A DNA stretch of 47,251 nt from Mesorhizobium sp. B2-4-3. GTDB taxonomy: Bacteria; Pseudomonadota; Alphaproteobacteria; Rhizobiales; Rhizobiaceae. Position 1 is the first letter of the stretch. Each line of letters starts with the position of its first letter. The position numbers and the translations under genes are program-made. The stretch lies in contig NZ_VFVL01000040.1 of NCBI RefSeq assembly GCF_006442815.1, positions 1-47,251 on the forward strand. The letters are read 5' to 3'. The notes beneath the pieces were generated by a model. That model ran no database searches, was not told the DNA's origin, and was given only the letters and a program-made list of their open reading frames with translations. This document shows, piece by piece, positions 8,067-15,627 of the stretch.

Positions 8067-8108
8067 CAGCGATATGTCACGACGCAGGCCCCCGGCGCCG
8101 GCGGGACA

Positions 8109-8268
8109 GCGCCCCCCTCTGGCCTGCCGGCCATCTCCCCCACAAGGGGGGAGATCGGATGTCACGCCGGCCTTCGCCAATTTCCGACTTTGCAGGAATG
8201 GTGCCGCGGCCGAATCTGCCAATCTCCCCCCTTGTGGGGGAGATGTCCGGCAGGACAGAGGGGGGCGC
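8109..8268. repeat. Family-2 inverted-repeat element
   Basis: The outer arms run from GCGCCCCCCTCTGGCCTGCC to GGCAGGACAGAGGGGGGCGC. Inside each is a mini-hairpin, ATCTCCCCCACAAGGGGGGAG on one side and the CCTTGTGGGGGAGAT equivalent on the other. The centre carries CACGCCGGCCTTCGCCAATT. Similar copies are at 37951, 39850 and 41503. The copy sits just past the dnaE2 stop and could fold at the 3' ends of both converging transcripts. Confidence 0.9.
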
Positions 8269-8312
8269 GAAGGATCGCCAACCTATGTCATGGGACTTTG
8301 AGGCCCTCCGGC

Positions 8313-8555
8313 TCACGACGGCCCGCCGAGCCGCGGCGGCGGCGCCAGCATGTCCTCGGCCGAGATCGTGCGCGCCTCCGAAGGCAGCATGATCGGGATA
8401 CCGTCGCGCACCGGATAGGCGAGCTTCGCCACGCGCGAGACCAGCTCGCTGCGCTCGGGGTCCCAGGTCAGCGGCCCCTTGGTCAGCGGGCAGGCGAGCA
8501 GCTCCAGCAGCTTCGGGTCGACCGTGGCTTTTCGTCCGTCCCGTCCGTCCGCCAT
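8313..8555 (-). CDS. Trm112 family protein (UPF0434, YcaR-like)
   Basis: An 80-aa protein with DPKLLELLACPLTKGPLTWD followed by LVSRVAKLAYPVRDGIPIML, the hallmark of the bacterial Trm112/YcaR family. Eukaryotic and archaeal Trm112 proteins are small zinc-ribbon partners that activate methyltransferases; the bacterial role is less clear. Only one cysteine of the usual zinc set is visible, as in many YcaR relatives. It lies 23 bases downstream of the Lon-N-domain gene on the same strand, and the pair with YbbN upstream looks like an operon. Confidence 0.88.
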   Translation of the reverse strand: MADGRDGRKATVDPKLLELLACPLTKGPLTWDPERSELVSRVAKLAYPVRDGIPIMLPSEARTISAEDMLAPPPRLGGPS

Positions 8556-8578
8556 GAACTCATCCCTGTGCCGGCAAG

Positions 8579-9250
8579 CTATTGTAGACTCGAGCCAAAT
8601 TCATCATCCTCGCGCGCCAGCGTCATTTCGGTGATGGCGATCAGCGTCTCGGCGCGCGTCTTCAGGTCCGGCGCTTCCAGCAGCGCCTGCTTCTCGGCCG
8701 GTCCATAAGGCGCCATCATCGACAGCGCGTTGACCAGCATGCCGTTTTCGGCGCGGCTGACGCTTTCCCAGTCGGCCTCGAGGTCGTTGGCCTGCAGATA
8801 GGCGCGAAACGCCTTGAGCAGCGCCGGCCGGTCGACCTCGGCGCCGGCTGGGTCTTCCTCGAGATCGGCGAGAAACGGCGCGATCTTGCACTGCCGGAAC
8901 GGCGCCTTTGCCGTGAGCTCCTGCACGATGCGAAACCGGCATACGCCCTGCAGCGAGATCAAATAGCGCCCGTCGCCGGTCTCGGCGAGCGAGATGATGC
9001 GCCCGGCGCAACCGACGCTGCACAGTTCCGGCTCGCCGTCGTCGCGCAATGCGCCGTCGAGGCTGGGCTGGATCATGCCGATCAGCCGCGAGCCGGCCAT
9101 CGCCAGGTCGATCATCTGCAGATAGCGCGGCTCGAAGACGTTGAGCGGCATGCGGCCGCCCGGCAGAAGCAGCGCCCCGGCGAGAGGGAACACCGGGATT
9201 GCCGACGGCAGATCCTTGGCAAGCCGGTAGAGTGCGTTACCGACGCGCAC
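8579..9250 (-). CDS. Lon N-terminal (substrate-binding) domain protein
   Basis: A 223-aa stand-alone LON substrate-binding domain protein. It has no AAA+ or protease part. Landmarks: IPVFPLAGALLLPGGRMPLNVFEPRY at about residues 18-43, then LCSVGCAGRIISLAETGDGRYLISLQGVCRF. The all-alpha C-terminal half ends EMTLAREDDEFGSSLQ. Such proteins are common next to thioredoxin-like ybbN and Trm112 genes in rhizobia, and that order is kept here. The biochemical role is not established; binding of unfolded polypeptides is a guess from the Lon domain. Confidence 0.88.
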   Translation of the reverse strand: MRVGNALYRLAKDLPSAIPVFPLAGALLLPGGRMPLNVFEPRYLQMIDLAMAGSRLIGMIQPSLDGALRDDGEPELCSVGCAGRIISLAETGDGRYLISLQGVCRFRIVQELTAKAPFRQCKIAPFLADLEEDPAGAEVDRPALLKAFRAYLQANDLEADWESVSRAENGMLVNALSMMAPYGPAEKQALLEAPDLKTRAETLIAITEMTLAREDDEFGSSLQ

Positions 9251-9404
9251 CGCGACCCTCCCAAAGCAACGCCGGCAAGCGCATCAAGCTGCAATCTCCT
9301 CTCGCACAGGCAAATTCGTCTCTATCGGCATCCGGCCCCGCCCTTATCTGGCGCTGACGTCCCGCTGCGCAAGCCTGCCGGCCGCGACAGCCGGCAAAAA
9401 ATCA

Positions 9405-9590
9405 CGGCAATTCCGGGAAAAATGCCTGGCGGTCAGCTTCGGCGACTTCGCCGTAGCCTCCCGTCCGGAATTGCGCAAAACCAAACTTAAAGCGGTTCGG
9501 CGATTCTGTGAAACGCCGAACCGCTCCAGAGCATGATGCCGAAAAGTGTGGAGCGGTTTCGGACGACATCATGCTCTATCTCTTTGATTT
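9405..9590. repeat. Rhizobial intergenic mosaic repeats (A, B and C modules)
   Basis: This fills most of the 385-base gap between the Lon-domain gene and ybbN. Module A spans GCAATTCC (9407) to GGAATTGC (9467-9474). Module B is a perfect 12-bp stem, AGCGGTTCGGCG (9491-9502) against CGCCGAACCGCT (9514-9525). Module C is GAGCATGATG (9529-9538) against CATCATGCTC (9567-9576) with GAAAAGTGTG inside. The arrangement resembles the RIME/ABC mosaic elements known in rhizobia. No gene is visible in the gap. Confidence 0.8.
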
Positions 9591-9637
9591 AGAGCCGGAT
9601 GATTTCAGGTCGGTTCGACCTGAAATCATCCGGCTCT
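9591..9637. repeat. 47-bp perfect palindrome abutting the ybbN stop codon
   Basis: Two 22-base arms are exact reverse complements around a GTT loop. The left arm starts AGAGCCGGATGATTTCAGG. The last two bases fall in the ybbN stop codon, which on the coding strand reads TAG followed by AGCCGG. It would form a very stable hairpin at the end of the ybbN message. There is no T-run after it, so a simple intrinsic terminator is not shown. Confidence 0.9.
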
Positions 9638-10628
9638 AGGAGAACAGCAGCGACGAGAGCTTGCGGCGTGCCGCGAGCGTCGCCTCGTCGGTCATTCCCC
9701 AGGCCTCGAACAGCTTCAACAGCTGCGCCCTGGCGCCGTCGTCGTTCCAGGTCCGGTCGGCCTTGACGATCGCCAGCAGGTTGTCGGCGGCGGCATTGCG
9801 CTCGCCGCGCGCGTTCTGGAGCATCGCCAGGTCGAAGCGCGCCTGATGGTCGGCCGGGTCGGCGGCGAGCCGGCGCTCGAGCTCGGCCGGATTGCCAAGC
9901 GCGGCCGCTTCCGCGGCAAGCGTCATCTTGGCACGCAGCGCCGCCAGCGCCGGCGCGTCCTTCTTGTCCTCGGGCGCCCGCGCCAGAACGGCTTCGGCGC
10001 CTTCCGCGTCCCCGGCATCGAACAGGATCTCACCCAGGCCCGCGACCGCCTCGATCGTCTCCGGCGCCTGCTCGAGGATCGCATCGTAGATGTCGGCCGC
10101 GGTCTGGACGTCGCCGGCCGTACGCGCCTCGGCCGCCGCGGCAAGCGCGTCGGCGATCTGCGGCGCGCCGCCGCCCTTGCCGCCGACCTTCTCGATGAAC
10201 TGGGCGACCTGGCTTTCCGGGACCGCGCCCATGAAGCCGTCGACGGGCTGGCCGTCCTTGAAGGCGATGACCGCGGGAATCGATTGGATGCCGAGCTGGC
10301 CGGCGATCGAGGGGTGATCGTCGATGTTCATCTTGACCAGCTTGACCTTGCCGCCGGCGGCCTGCACCGCCTTTTCGAGCTGCGGCGTCAGCTGCTTGCA
10401 GGGCCCGCACCACGGCGCCCAGAAGTCGACCAGCACCGGCTGGCGGCGCGATTCCTGGATGACGTCGGCGGCAAAGGCTGCTGTTGTCGTGTCCTTGATC
10501 AGGTCGGCCGCCGCCGGCGCGTCACCCAGCGAAACCTTGGCGCGGTCGCCGCCGCCATACTGCACCGTCTGGGCGTACTGGCCGCCATTGCCGCCGAACG
10601 CGCCGCTATACGGATTGTCGTCACTCAT
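9636..10628 (-). CDS. Thioredoxin/co-chaperone YbbN family protein
   Basis: A 330-aa protein. A flexible Gly/Asn-rich N-terminus (about 1-30) precedes a thioredoxin fold with FWAPWCGPCKQL and the CxxC pair at C74 and C77. A helical C-terminal half (about 155-330) carries tetratricopeptide-like repeats (IADALAAAAEARTAGDVQTAADIYDAI and following). This is the CnoX/YbbN architecture, combining a thioredoxin domain with a TPR-like chaperone domain; E. coli CnoX protects proteins during oxidative stress. Here the full CGPC motif suggests redox activity as well. It heads a minus-strand group with the Lon-domain and Trm112-like genes, although a 385-base repeat-filled gap separates them. Confidence 0.92.
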   Translation of the reverse strand: MSDDNPYSGAFGGNGGQYAQTVQYGGGDRAKVSLGDAPAAADLIKDTTTAAFAADVIQESRRQPVLVDFWAPWCGPCKQLTPQLEKAVQAAGGKVKLVKMNIDDHPSIAGQLGIQSIPAVIAFKDGQPVDGFMGAVPESQVAQFIEKVGGKGGGAPQIADALAAAAEARTAGDVQTAADIYDAILEQAPETIEAVAGLGEILFDAGDAEGAEAVLARAPEDKKDAPALAALRAKMTLAAEAAALGNPAELERRLAADPADHQARFDLAMLQNARGERNAAADNLLAIVKADRTWNDDGARAQLLKLFEAWGMTDEATLAARRKLSSLLFS

Positions 10629-10748
10629 ATTCTCGCCCTTTCGGTCGCGCTCCCGGCGTCGGCGCCCGGCGCGTCATTGTCGGATTTCAAAGACCGCCTT
10701 CCATGTGGCGATCAGCCCCCGAGTTTCAAGGTAACGGGACTTTCAAGG

Positions 10749-11243
10749 TCATGAGACTTTCAGGATAACAGGATCGTGGCCGGTTGCCTCGACGAATCTG
10801 ATCAGGTCGGCGGCGGCGATCGAGGTCGTCGCCTCATTGGTCAGCGGGTGGCCGTTGACGACGTCATGGCTCATCAACGCCTGGTCGAGCACGATCTTGA
10901 CCTTCCCTTCCGTGTCGTTGATCAGGCCGAAAACGGTGACCGCGCCGGGGATGACGCCGAGCAGCTCCATCAGCATTTCCGGCTTGCCGAAGGACACCCG
11001 GCTGGCGGCGCCGATCAGGTGGTGGATCTGTTTCAGGTCGACCACGGCGTCCTCGCCGACGGTGACGAGGAAATAATTGTCCTTCTTGTCCTTGAGGAAC
11101 AGGTTCTTGGTGTGGCCGCCGGCGATTTCGCCGCGCAGGCCTTGCGAATCGGCGACCGTGAACAGCGGCGGGTGCCGCACCGTCGTGACGGCAATGCCGA
11201 GATCGGCAAGAAATTCGTTGAGCTCGGCTTCGGTCTTCGGCAT
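10749..11243 (-). CDS. Prolyl-tRNA deacylase-type editing protein (ProX/YbaK family)
   Basis: A 164-aa stand-alone trans-editing domain of the YbaK/ProX type, which removes wrongly attached alanine or cysteine from tRNA-Pro. The motifs HPPLFTVADSQGL, GGHTKNLFLKDKKDNYFL, GAASRVSFGKPEMLMELLGV and PGAVTVFGLIN match the ProX branch. HTKNLF contains the conserved lysine seen in these enzymes. The ATG at 11241-11243 is chosen because upstream in-frame codons lack family similarity. It ends 121 bases before the start of ybbN on the same strand. Confidence 0.88.
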   Translation of the reverse strand: MPKTEAELNEFLADLGIAVTTVRHPPLFTVADSQGLRGEIAGGHTKNLFLKDKKDNYFLVTVGEDAVVDLKQIHHLIGAASRVSFGKPEMLMELLGVIPGAVTVFGLINDTEGKVKIVLDQALMSHDVVNGHPLTNEATTSIAAADLIRFVEATGHDPVILKVS

Positions 11244-11445
11244 CGGTCCTCGCGCGGTCGAACAGGGTTCATGCCGTTTACGGCCAACGATGCCCTCGGG
11301 GCAAGGCTGCCGCGACGATTCCAGGCAACGCGAACGGCGGCTTTGCCCGGGACTCGCGACCGGCCCGGTTTTGGACACGCTTCGATGCTTTCGAAGCGAA
11401 CTTCGCCGCGCGAGGGCTTCCCGCCAAAAGACCGTCATTTCCCTG

Positions 11446-11474
11446 TTGCAATCGCCGCGCTCTTCGGCCATATA
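11446..11474 (+). promoter_or_regulatory. Probable promoter of the tRNA-Gly gene
   Basis: TTGCAA (11446-11451) and CATATA (11469-11474) are separated by 17 bases and lie about 30 bases before the mature tRNA 5' end. This fits a sigma-70 type promoter. The rest of 11244-11503 shows nothing I can name. Confidence 0.5.
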
Positions 11475-11503
11475 GGCCCGGCTTGCGGCCCAAGGCCGCG
11501 CGA

Positions 11504-11578
11504 GCGGGTGTAGCTCAGGGGTAGAGCACAACCTTGCCAAGGTTGGGGTCGAGCGTTCGAATCGCTTCACCCGCTCCA
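11504..11578 (+). tRNA. tRNA-Gly (anticodon GCC)
   Basis: A 75-nt cloverleaf. The acceptor GCGGGTG pairs with CACCCGC, the D arm is GCTC/GAGC, and the anticodon stem is CAACC/GGTTG around TTGCCAA with GCC as anticodon. The T-arm loop is TTCGAAT, and the discriminator plus CCA is encoded (TCCA). It decodes GGC and GGT. It stands alone between an upstream promoter and a downstream hairpin terminator. tRNA genes are frequent integration sites, but no integrase or att duplication is visible downstream. Confidence 0.97.
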
Positions 11579-11606
11579 GTTTCCTCAAGGAAATCAAGCG
11601 CAATGA

Positions 11607-11634
11607 AAAAGGGCCGGATCGATCCGGCCCTTTT
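11607..11634 (+). terminator. Intrinsic terminator after tRNA-Gly
   Basis: A perfect stem pairs AAAAGGGCCGGATC with GATCCGGCCCTTTT and is followed by CATTTTG. It begins 28 bases past the tRNA end. The strong GC stem with flanking A and T runs is the expected form of a Rho-independent, bidirectional terminator. Confidence 0.85.
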
Positions 11635-11850
11635 CATTTTGCCGCTGACATACGCTGCTGGACGCTCATGGCCGCCGCCTGGCCGCCGCTTGCGCGGATC
11701 ATTTCACGATTGCCCCCCGCACCGGAGGTACGCTAACAACGGCGAGGCAGCCCTTTGGCGGGGGCGCCTGTCGCGTAACGCAGGCACGCGTGCCGCAATA
11801 TGTCGCCTGAACAGGCTCCATAACCATGGCTTTCCCTCTCTCATTAACGG

Positions 11851-12891
11851 TTGCTCCTCGCGCCGCGATTGTCGATCCGGTCGCCGCGGAGGCGTCCGCC
11901 GCGCAGGTGCCGCGTGTACCAGCCTGATTGCCGGCAGGCCGATCTGGAGCCGCTCAGCGGGCTGGCGGAGGCGCTCTCGCCTCTATTGCAGGGTTTTGCT
12001 CGGGCTCCCTCCGGATCCGGGCCCGCCGAAGCGATTCATGGCTTGTTCGCACGTTTCAAGCGCCGTTTCGCCGAGCCGGCGGGGCACTGGGCGCAGAATA
12101 ACCTTGCGACGCACCGGACCGTGGTCGAGACCATTTTCTATCCTTTCGGCGGCCCGGACCTGCTGTTCCCCCTTCACCTTTTCCCGCAGGCTCGAGAATA
12201 TATCCTGGTTGGCGCCGAACCATGCGGTCCCTGGCCGCCCGCGCAGAGACCGGACGACTTCGCGTTGGCCGGCATAGTGGACATCTTGCGGCACTATCTC
12301 GACTGCTCCTATTTCGTCACCAAGGATCTGCAATCGCAGCTGACGAGCAGCAGCATAGGGGGCGTCCTGCCGCTCCTGATCGCGCAGATCGCCCATGCCG
12401 GACAGCCGCTGCACCGGATCGATCCCGTCGAAGGCACGGGGATCCATATCCTGTTCGGTGACCGGGCGGCGCCAACCCGCCTCACTTATTTCCAGCAGGA
12501 CCTTCGCGACGAACACTGGGCGCGGGAGAGTCCGCTCAGCCGTCATCTTGGGGCCACGCGCCGCTTGGCGACGTTTGTGAAGAGCGCGAGCTATCTCCTG
12601 CACGAACCGACCTTCGAGCGGCTTCGCTGTCTTCTGCGGGAACGGACCGATGTTCTGGTGCAGGATCCAAGCGGCATCCCTTACCGCCTGTTGCGCGACT
12701 GGGGATGGCATATCGAGCTGCATGGGCGCTTTGTCGCCGATATTCCGGTGTTCGCGAAATATGATCAGTCGGAGCTGGCAGCGGCCTATGGCGACAGGGG
12801 CGACCGTCCAGTCCTGCCCTTCGGGATCGGCTATCTCAACGACGCCGCAAGGGCCGGCCTTATCGTCGCCGTGCCCCCGTGCCGCTTATAG
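11851..12891 (+). CDS. Uncharacterised protein with FYPFGGPD motif
   Basis: The open frame gives up to 346 aa. The central part reads IFYPFGGPDLLFPLHLFPQ, YILVGAEPCG and then SIGGVLPLLIAQIAHAG. I recognise this as an uncharacterised bacterial family with a 'YPFSGPD...LFP...Y.L.GLEP' core, but I know no function for it. The start is uncertain: the frame opens right after a stop, only TTG (11851) or GTG (11914) can initiate, and neither has a clear Shine-Dalgarno. An ATG at 11826 in another frame gives a signal-like stretch ending at 11927, and a third frame reads TSLIAGRP across 11920-11945. An indel near the 5' end is therefore possible. It is followed nine bases later by the glycosyltransferase and is probably cotranscribed with it. 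Confidence 0.6.
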   Translation: MLLAPRLSIRSPRRRPPRRCRVYQPDCRQADLEPLSGLAEALSPLLQGFARAPSGSGPAEAIHGLFARFKRRFAEPAGHWAQNNLATHRTVVETIFYPFGGPDLLFPLHLFPQAREYILVGAEPCGPWPPAQRPDDFALAGIVDILRHYLDCSYFVTKDLQSQLTSSSIGGVLPLLIAQIAHAGQPLHRIDPVEGTGIHILFGDRAAPTRLTYFQQDLRDEHWARESPLSRHLGATRRLATFVKSASYLLHEPTFERLRCLLRERTDVLVQDPSGIPYRLLRDWGWHIELHGRFVADIPVFAKYDQSELAAAYGDRGDRPVLPFGIGYLNDAARAGLIVAVPPCRL

Positions 12892-12899
12892 GAGCCGGC

Positions 12900-14033
12900 A
12901 TGCGGCTCCTGATGACCCAACGCGAGCTTGTCGACTTCCACGGGTCGGAGATGGTCACCGTCGAGGTCGCCCGCGAAATGGCCGAGCGCGGCCACGAAAT
13001 CACGGTTTTCAGCCCTCGTCTCGGCGGTGTCGCCAAACTGCTCTGGCCAAGCGGCGTGCGTGTGGTATCCCGCCTGGACGATGTGCCGTGGACCCCGGAC
13101 CTGATCCACGCCCACCATCATCTGCCGGCCATGGCAGCCATGGCGCGCTTCGAAACAACGCCCGCCGTCTACTATTGCCACGGCGCCATACCATGGGTGG
13201 AGCAGCCGCCCATGCACCGGCGCATCCACTGCTACGTGATGATGTGCGAATGGATGGTGCGACGCGCCATCGCCGAGTTCGATCTCGATCCCGGGCGTGT
13301 TTCCTGCGTGCCGAACTTTGTCAACACGACGCGCTTCTCCGAGGTGCGCGCGCCGCCTCGGGAGATGCGCCGGGCGCTGCTCTTCCAGAGCAGTGGCCTG
13401 CCCGCGATCGAGCTTTCGCAACTGGAATCCGGTTGTGCCGCGCTCGGTCTCCAACTCGACAAGATCGGCGCGGCCTATGGCAACAGCCAACCCCGGCCGG
13501 AAATGCTGCTGCAGCAATATGATCTCGTCTTCGCCAGCGGCAAATCCGCGCTGGAAGCAATGGCGACCGGTTGCGCGGTGATGACGCTAGCGCCGACCCA
13601 GGCCGGTGGACTGGTGACCTTGGAGAACTTCGACCGCGGCTCCTTCTTGAATTTCGGACCCCGCTACTACAGCGGCGCGACGCCGATCAACGAGGCATGG
13701 CTGCGCCGGGAGCTTGCTCTCTATTCGCCGCAGGACGCGGCCCAGGTGACGGCAAAGGTGCGGCGCGAACGAACCCTCCAGATTGCGGTCGACGGGCTGG
13801 AAGGCCTTTATCGAAAAGCGTTGGAATCCGGTGTGCCGGAGCCGGCAGCGGGTCCGTTCGCGGCCTATCTCGAACGCCTGGCGAGCGAGGTTGACGCGAT
13901 GTGGCTGGAGAGAGAAAGCTTGCCGGCGCTGCGCGGGCGCATCGCCTATCTGGAAAGGAAGCTCGCGCGGAGATGGTCGTCTCGTCTCAAGAAAATCATC
14001 AAATCCATCTCGCGCAAACGTGGGCATGAATAG
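12900..14033 (+). CDS. Glycosyltransferase (GT4-like, GT-B fold)
   Basis: A 377-aa predicted glycosyltransferase. The N-terminal half begins MRLLMTQRELVDFHGSEMV, a Rossmann start with a Gly-Ser loop, followed by EMAERGHEITVFSPRLGG and LIHAHHHLPAMAAMARF. The hinge region has CMCEWMV-like and VSCVPNFVNTTRF stretches. The C-terminal donor side shows DLVFASGKSALEAMATGCAVMTL, the usual sugar-nucleotide loop. The last 70 residues (AYLERLASEVDAMWLERE onward) look like a basic coiled coil. ATG at 12900 follows TAGGAG. It is paired with the upstream FYPFGGPD protein, and neither gene is near a recognisable polysaccharide cluster. The acceptor and sugar are unknown. Confidence 0.8.
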   Translation: MRLLMTQRELVDFHGSEMVTVEVAREMAERGHEITVFSPRLGGVAKLLWPSGVRVVSRLDDVPWTPDLIHAHHHLPAMAAMARFETTPAVYYCHGAIPWVEQPPMHRRIHCYVMMCEWMVRRAIAEFDLDPGRVSCVPNFVNTTRFSEVRAPPREMRRALLFQSSGLPAIELSQLESGCAALGLQLDKIGAAYGNSQPRPEMLLQQYDLVFASGKSALEAMATGCAVMTLAPTQAGGLVTLENFDRGSFLNFGPRYYSGATPINEAWLRRELALYSPQDAAQVTAKVRRERTLQIAVDGLEGLYRKALESGVPEPAAGPFAAYLERLASEVDAMWLERESLPALRGRIAYLERKLARRWSSRLKKIIKSISRKRGHE

Positions 14034-14356
14034 GGCAGCGCGTCTTGGCCCCGCGCATGGCCCGAAAAAGTTCTCGACTGAACCGATCGCCGGGGCGCCT
14101 TCCGTCACGGACTTCCCGCAAAAGAGATCAAGCAGATGGATGCGATATTTCTCCTGGGCAGGTAGCGTTCGCCATCCCAAAAATATCGGCGACCCATCAG
14201 ACTTGGGTCGCATGCCGAAGGGACTGTAGAGCCTCTTTTGCCGGGCGCCCGACAACTATATGTTGAGTGAAAGTGCCGGAATTAATCCGGCCGGGCAGTC
14301 TCGCGGGGACCATTCCCGCAAGTCGTAACGTTGGGGCATAGCTAAACAAAACGGCC
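14034..14356. other. 323-base gap without a convincing gene
   Basis: Short open frames here have no ribosome binding site and no recognisable protein. A small palindrome, CCGGAATTAATCCGG, lies near 14277-14291. Nothing else can be supported. Confidence 0.6.
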
Positions 14357-14728
14357 ATGAGGTTCACAGCCTTACAGGATCCATGCGGCCAATGGATGGT
14401 GTACGATCTGCGGGCCGGTTGCCCGGCGCAGATACCGGACATGGTGCTGCTCGGTCTCACGCGCGAGCAAGCGGAGGAGTTCGCCGGCCAGGCGAATGAG
14501 CTCCTCTCGACGCCGCAGCCGGCCACACTTTCTCGATATTTCAGCCTTTTATCGATATTTTACTGGCCCATGCGGGAACAATCCGATTCTACTCCGAGTT
14601 CTTTGCGTGTCGTGGAAGCGCGCAGCGGTTGCGGGGCAAACACATCGCCAAAACCAAGACTTAGGGTGGTTCAGCGGTCCCCCGTGAAACGGCGAAACGC
14701 TCTAGCTGCGCCGGAACAAGGAGCGCCA
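14357..14728 (+). pseudogene. Decayed upstream copy of the neighbouring mini-gene
   Basis: From the ATG at 14357 the frame encodes MRFTALQDPCGQWMVYDL and then LLGLTREQAEEFAGQANEL, clearly paralogous to the gene at 14729 (MRFAAMQDPCDDWLVCDL, LIGLTRGEAERLADLANAG). After that similarity ends, the frame runs on without a stop through spacer sequence, including a degenerate B-type mosaic module (GTGAAACGGCGAAACGCTCTAG), straight into the second copy. No ribosome binding site precedes it. It may be a copy that lost its stop, or the front half of a 189-aa fused protein. Confidence 0.5.
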
Positions 14729-14926
14729 ATGAGGTTCGCAGCGATGCAGGATCCGTGCGACGACTGGCTTGTGTGTGATCTGGCTTTCGACATCCCGGCG
14801 GAGATGGACGGCCGGCCGCTGATCGGGCTGACGCGCGGCGAAGCCGAGCGGCTTGCCGACCTGGCCAATGCCGGGCTTGGCGGGCAGGCTGCCAGTTCGC
14901 CGGTCCCGTTCGCCAGCGTCGCCTGA
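14729..14926 (+). CDS. Small uncharacterised protein (MQDPCDDW family)
   Basis: A 65-aa protein with MRFAAMQDPCDDWLVCDLAF at the start and GRPLIGLTRGEAERLADLAN in the middle. AAGGAG at 14718-14723 lies five bases before the ATG, so initiation here is well supported even though the frame stays open upstream. It is soluble, acidic and without a signal peptide. A second, older copy lies directly upstream. I do not know the function. The pattern of a short beta-rich front and a helix (TRGEAERLADLANAG) suggests a tiny one-domain protein. Confidence 0.6.
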   Translation: MRFAAMQDPCDDWLVCDLAFDIPAEMDGRPLIGLTRGEAERLADLANAGLGGQAASSPVPFASVA

Positions 14927-15141
14927 AGACCCCGGTCCCGCGCATCGGCGATTCAGTGCCTGTTCACATCGGATAACGTTTGCGTTCCACCCTCGTTTCA
15001 ACGCCGGGGCGGCTTCTATATGTCTGTTTTGGGCCGAGAAACGCCGGCGGTGAATGGCCTGCACCGCGACACGACGCGACCGGACGGCCCGTTTCGGAAA
15101 AAGCGGTTTCACCGCTTCCTCCATCACGAGGAGATGTCATC

Positions 15142-15525
15142 ATGCGTTCATTCATCCCAAAACTCATCGCGGCCGCCTCGATCTTCGCGGCCATACCGCT
15201 TTCCAGCGCCTATGCCGTGCACCGCCACCATAGAGCGGCGGTCGACACCACAACCACTGCGTCGGTGCCGGTGGATCCGGAGGCGAGAGCCGCGACGGAG
15301 CAGCTGCTTGGCGTCAAGCAAGGTATCCGCGACGCCAGCAAGCTCGGCAAGATCTCCGAGGACAAGGCCCGCGATCTGATGCAGCAAGCCGATAGCATCC
15401 AGCCCACCGGAGGCCGTTCGGCGATCGGGCAGATCAACGAGCTGGATCAGCGGCTTCGGGATGCCACCGGCCAGGGAATCTATATCGGCGACGGCTCGGA
15501 CGGCGGCTATTATCCGAACGGCTGA
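15142..15525 (+). CDS. Secreted small hypothetical protein
   Basis: A 127-aa protein with a clear Sec signal peptide, MRSFIPKLIAAASIFAAIPL, cleaved near SSAYA-VHRHH at residue 25. The mature part begins with a His-rich patch (VHRHHRA), followed by a Thr/Val segment and a helical segment (EQLLGVKQGIRDASKLGKIS). A Gly-rich end reads GIYIGDGSDGGYYPNG. GAGGAG at 15128-15133 gives a strong start. It is probably periplasmic. No domain is recognised. It is isolated and transcribed toward the Lrp gene. Confidence 0.7.
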   Translation: MRSFIPKLIAAASIFAAIPLSSAYAVHRHHRAAVDTTTTASVPVDPEARAATEQLLGVKQGIRDASKLGKISEDKARDLMQQADSIQPTGGRSAIGQINELDQRLRDATGQGIYIGDGSDGGYYPNG

Positions 15526-15627
15526 CGAACATGCGCCCTGCATGAAGCGGTGCGATCCGGCCGGCTCGCTTTGGGCCGGGTCGCACGAAAACAAGAGCCC
15601 CACCGGTTGCAATCGTCGATCGCTAGG

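Noticed and set aside
9591..9637. 47-bp palindrome as an intrinsic terminator of ybbN
   Set aside because: On the transcribed strand the hairpin is followed by AAATCAAAGAG, not a T-run, so it is reported as a repeat only.
11504..11578. tRNA-Gly as an attachment site of an integrated island
   Set aside because: No integrase gene and no partial direct repeat of the tRNA 3' end were found downstream in the window.
13783..14229. Possible gene continuing past the glycosyltransferase
   Set aside because: It overlaps the glycosyltransferase in another frame, has no ribosome binding site and no family resemblance.
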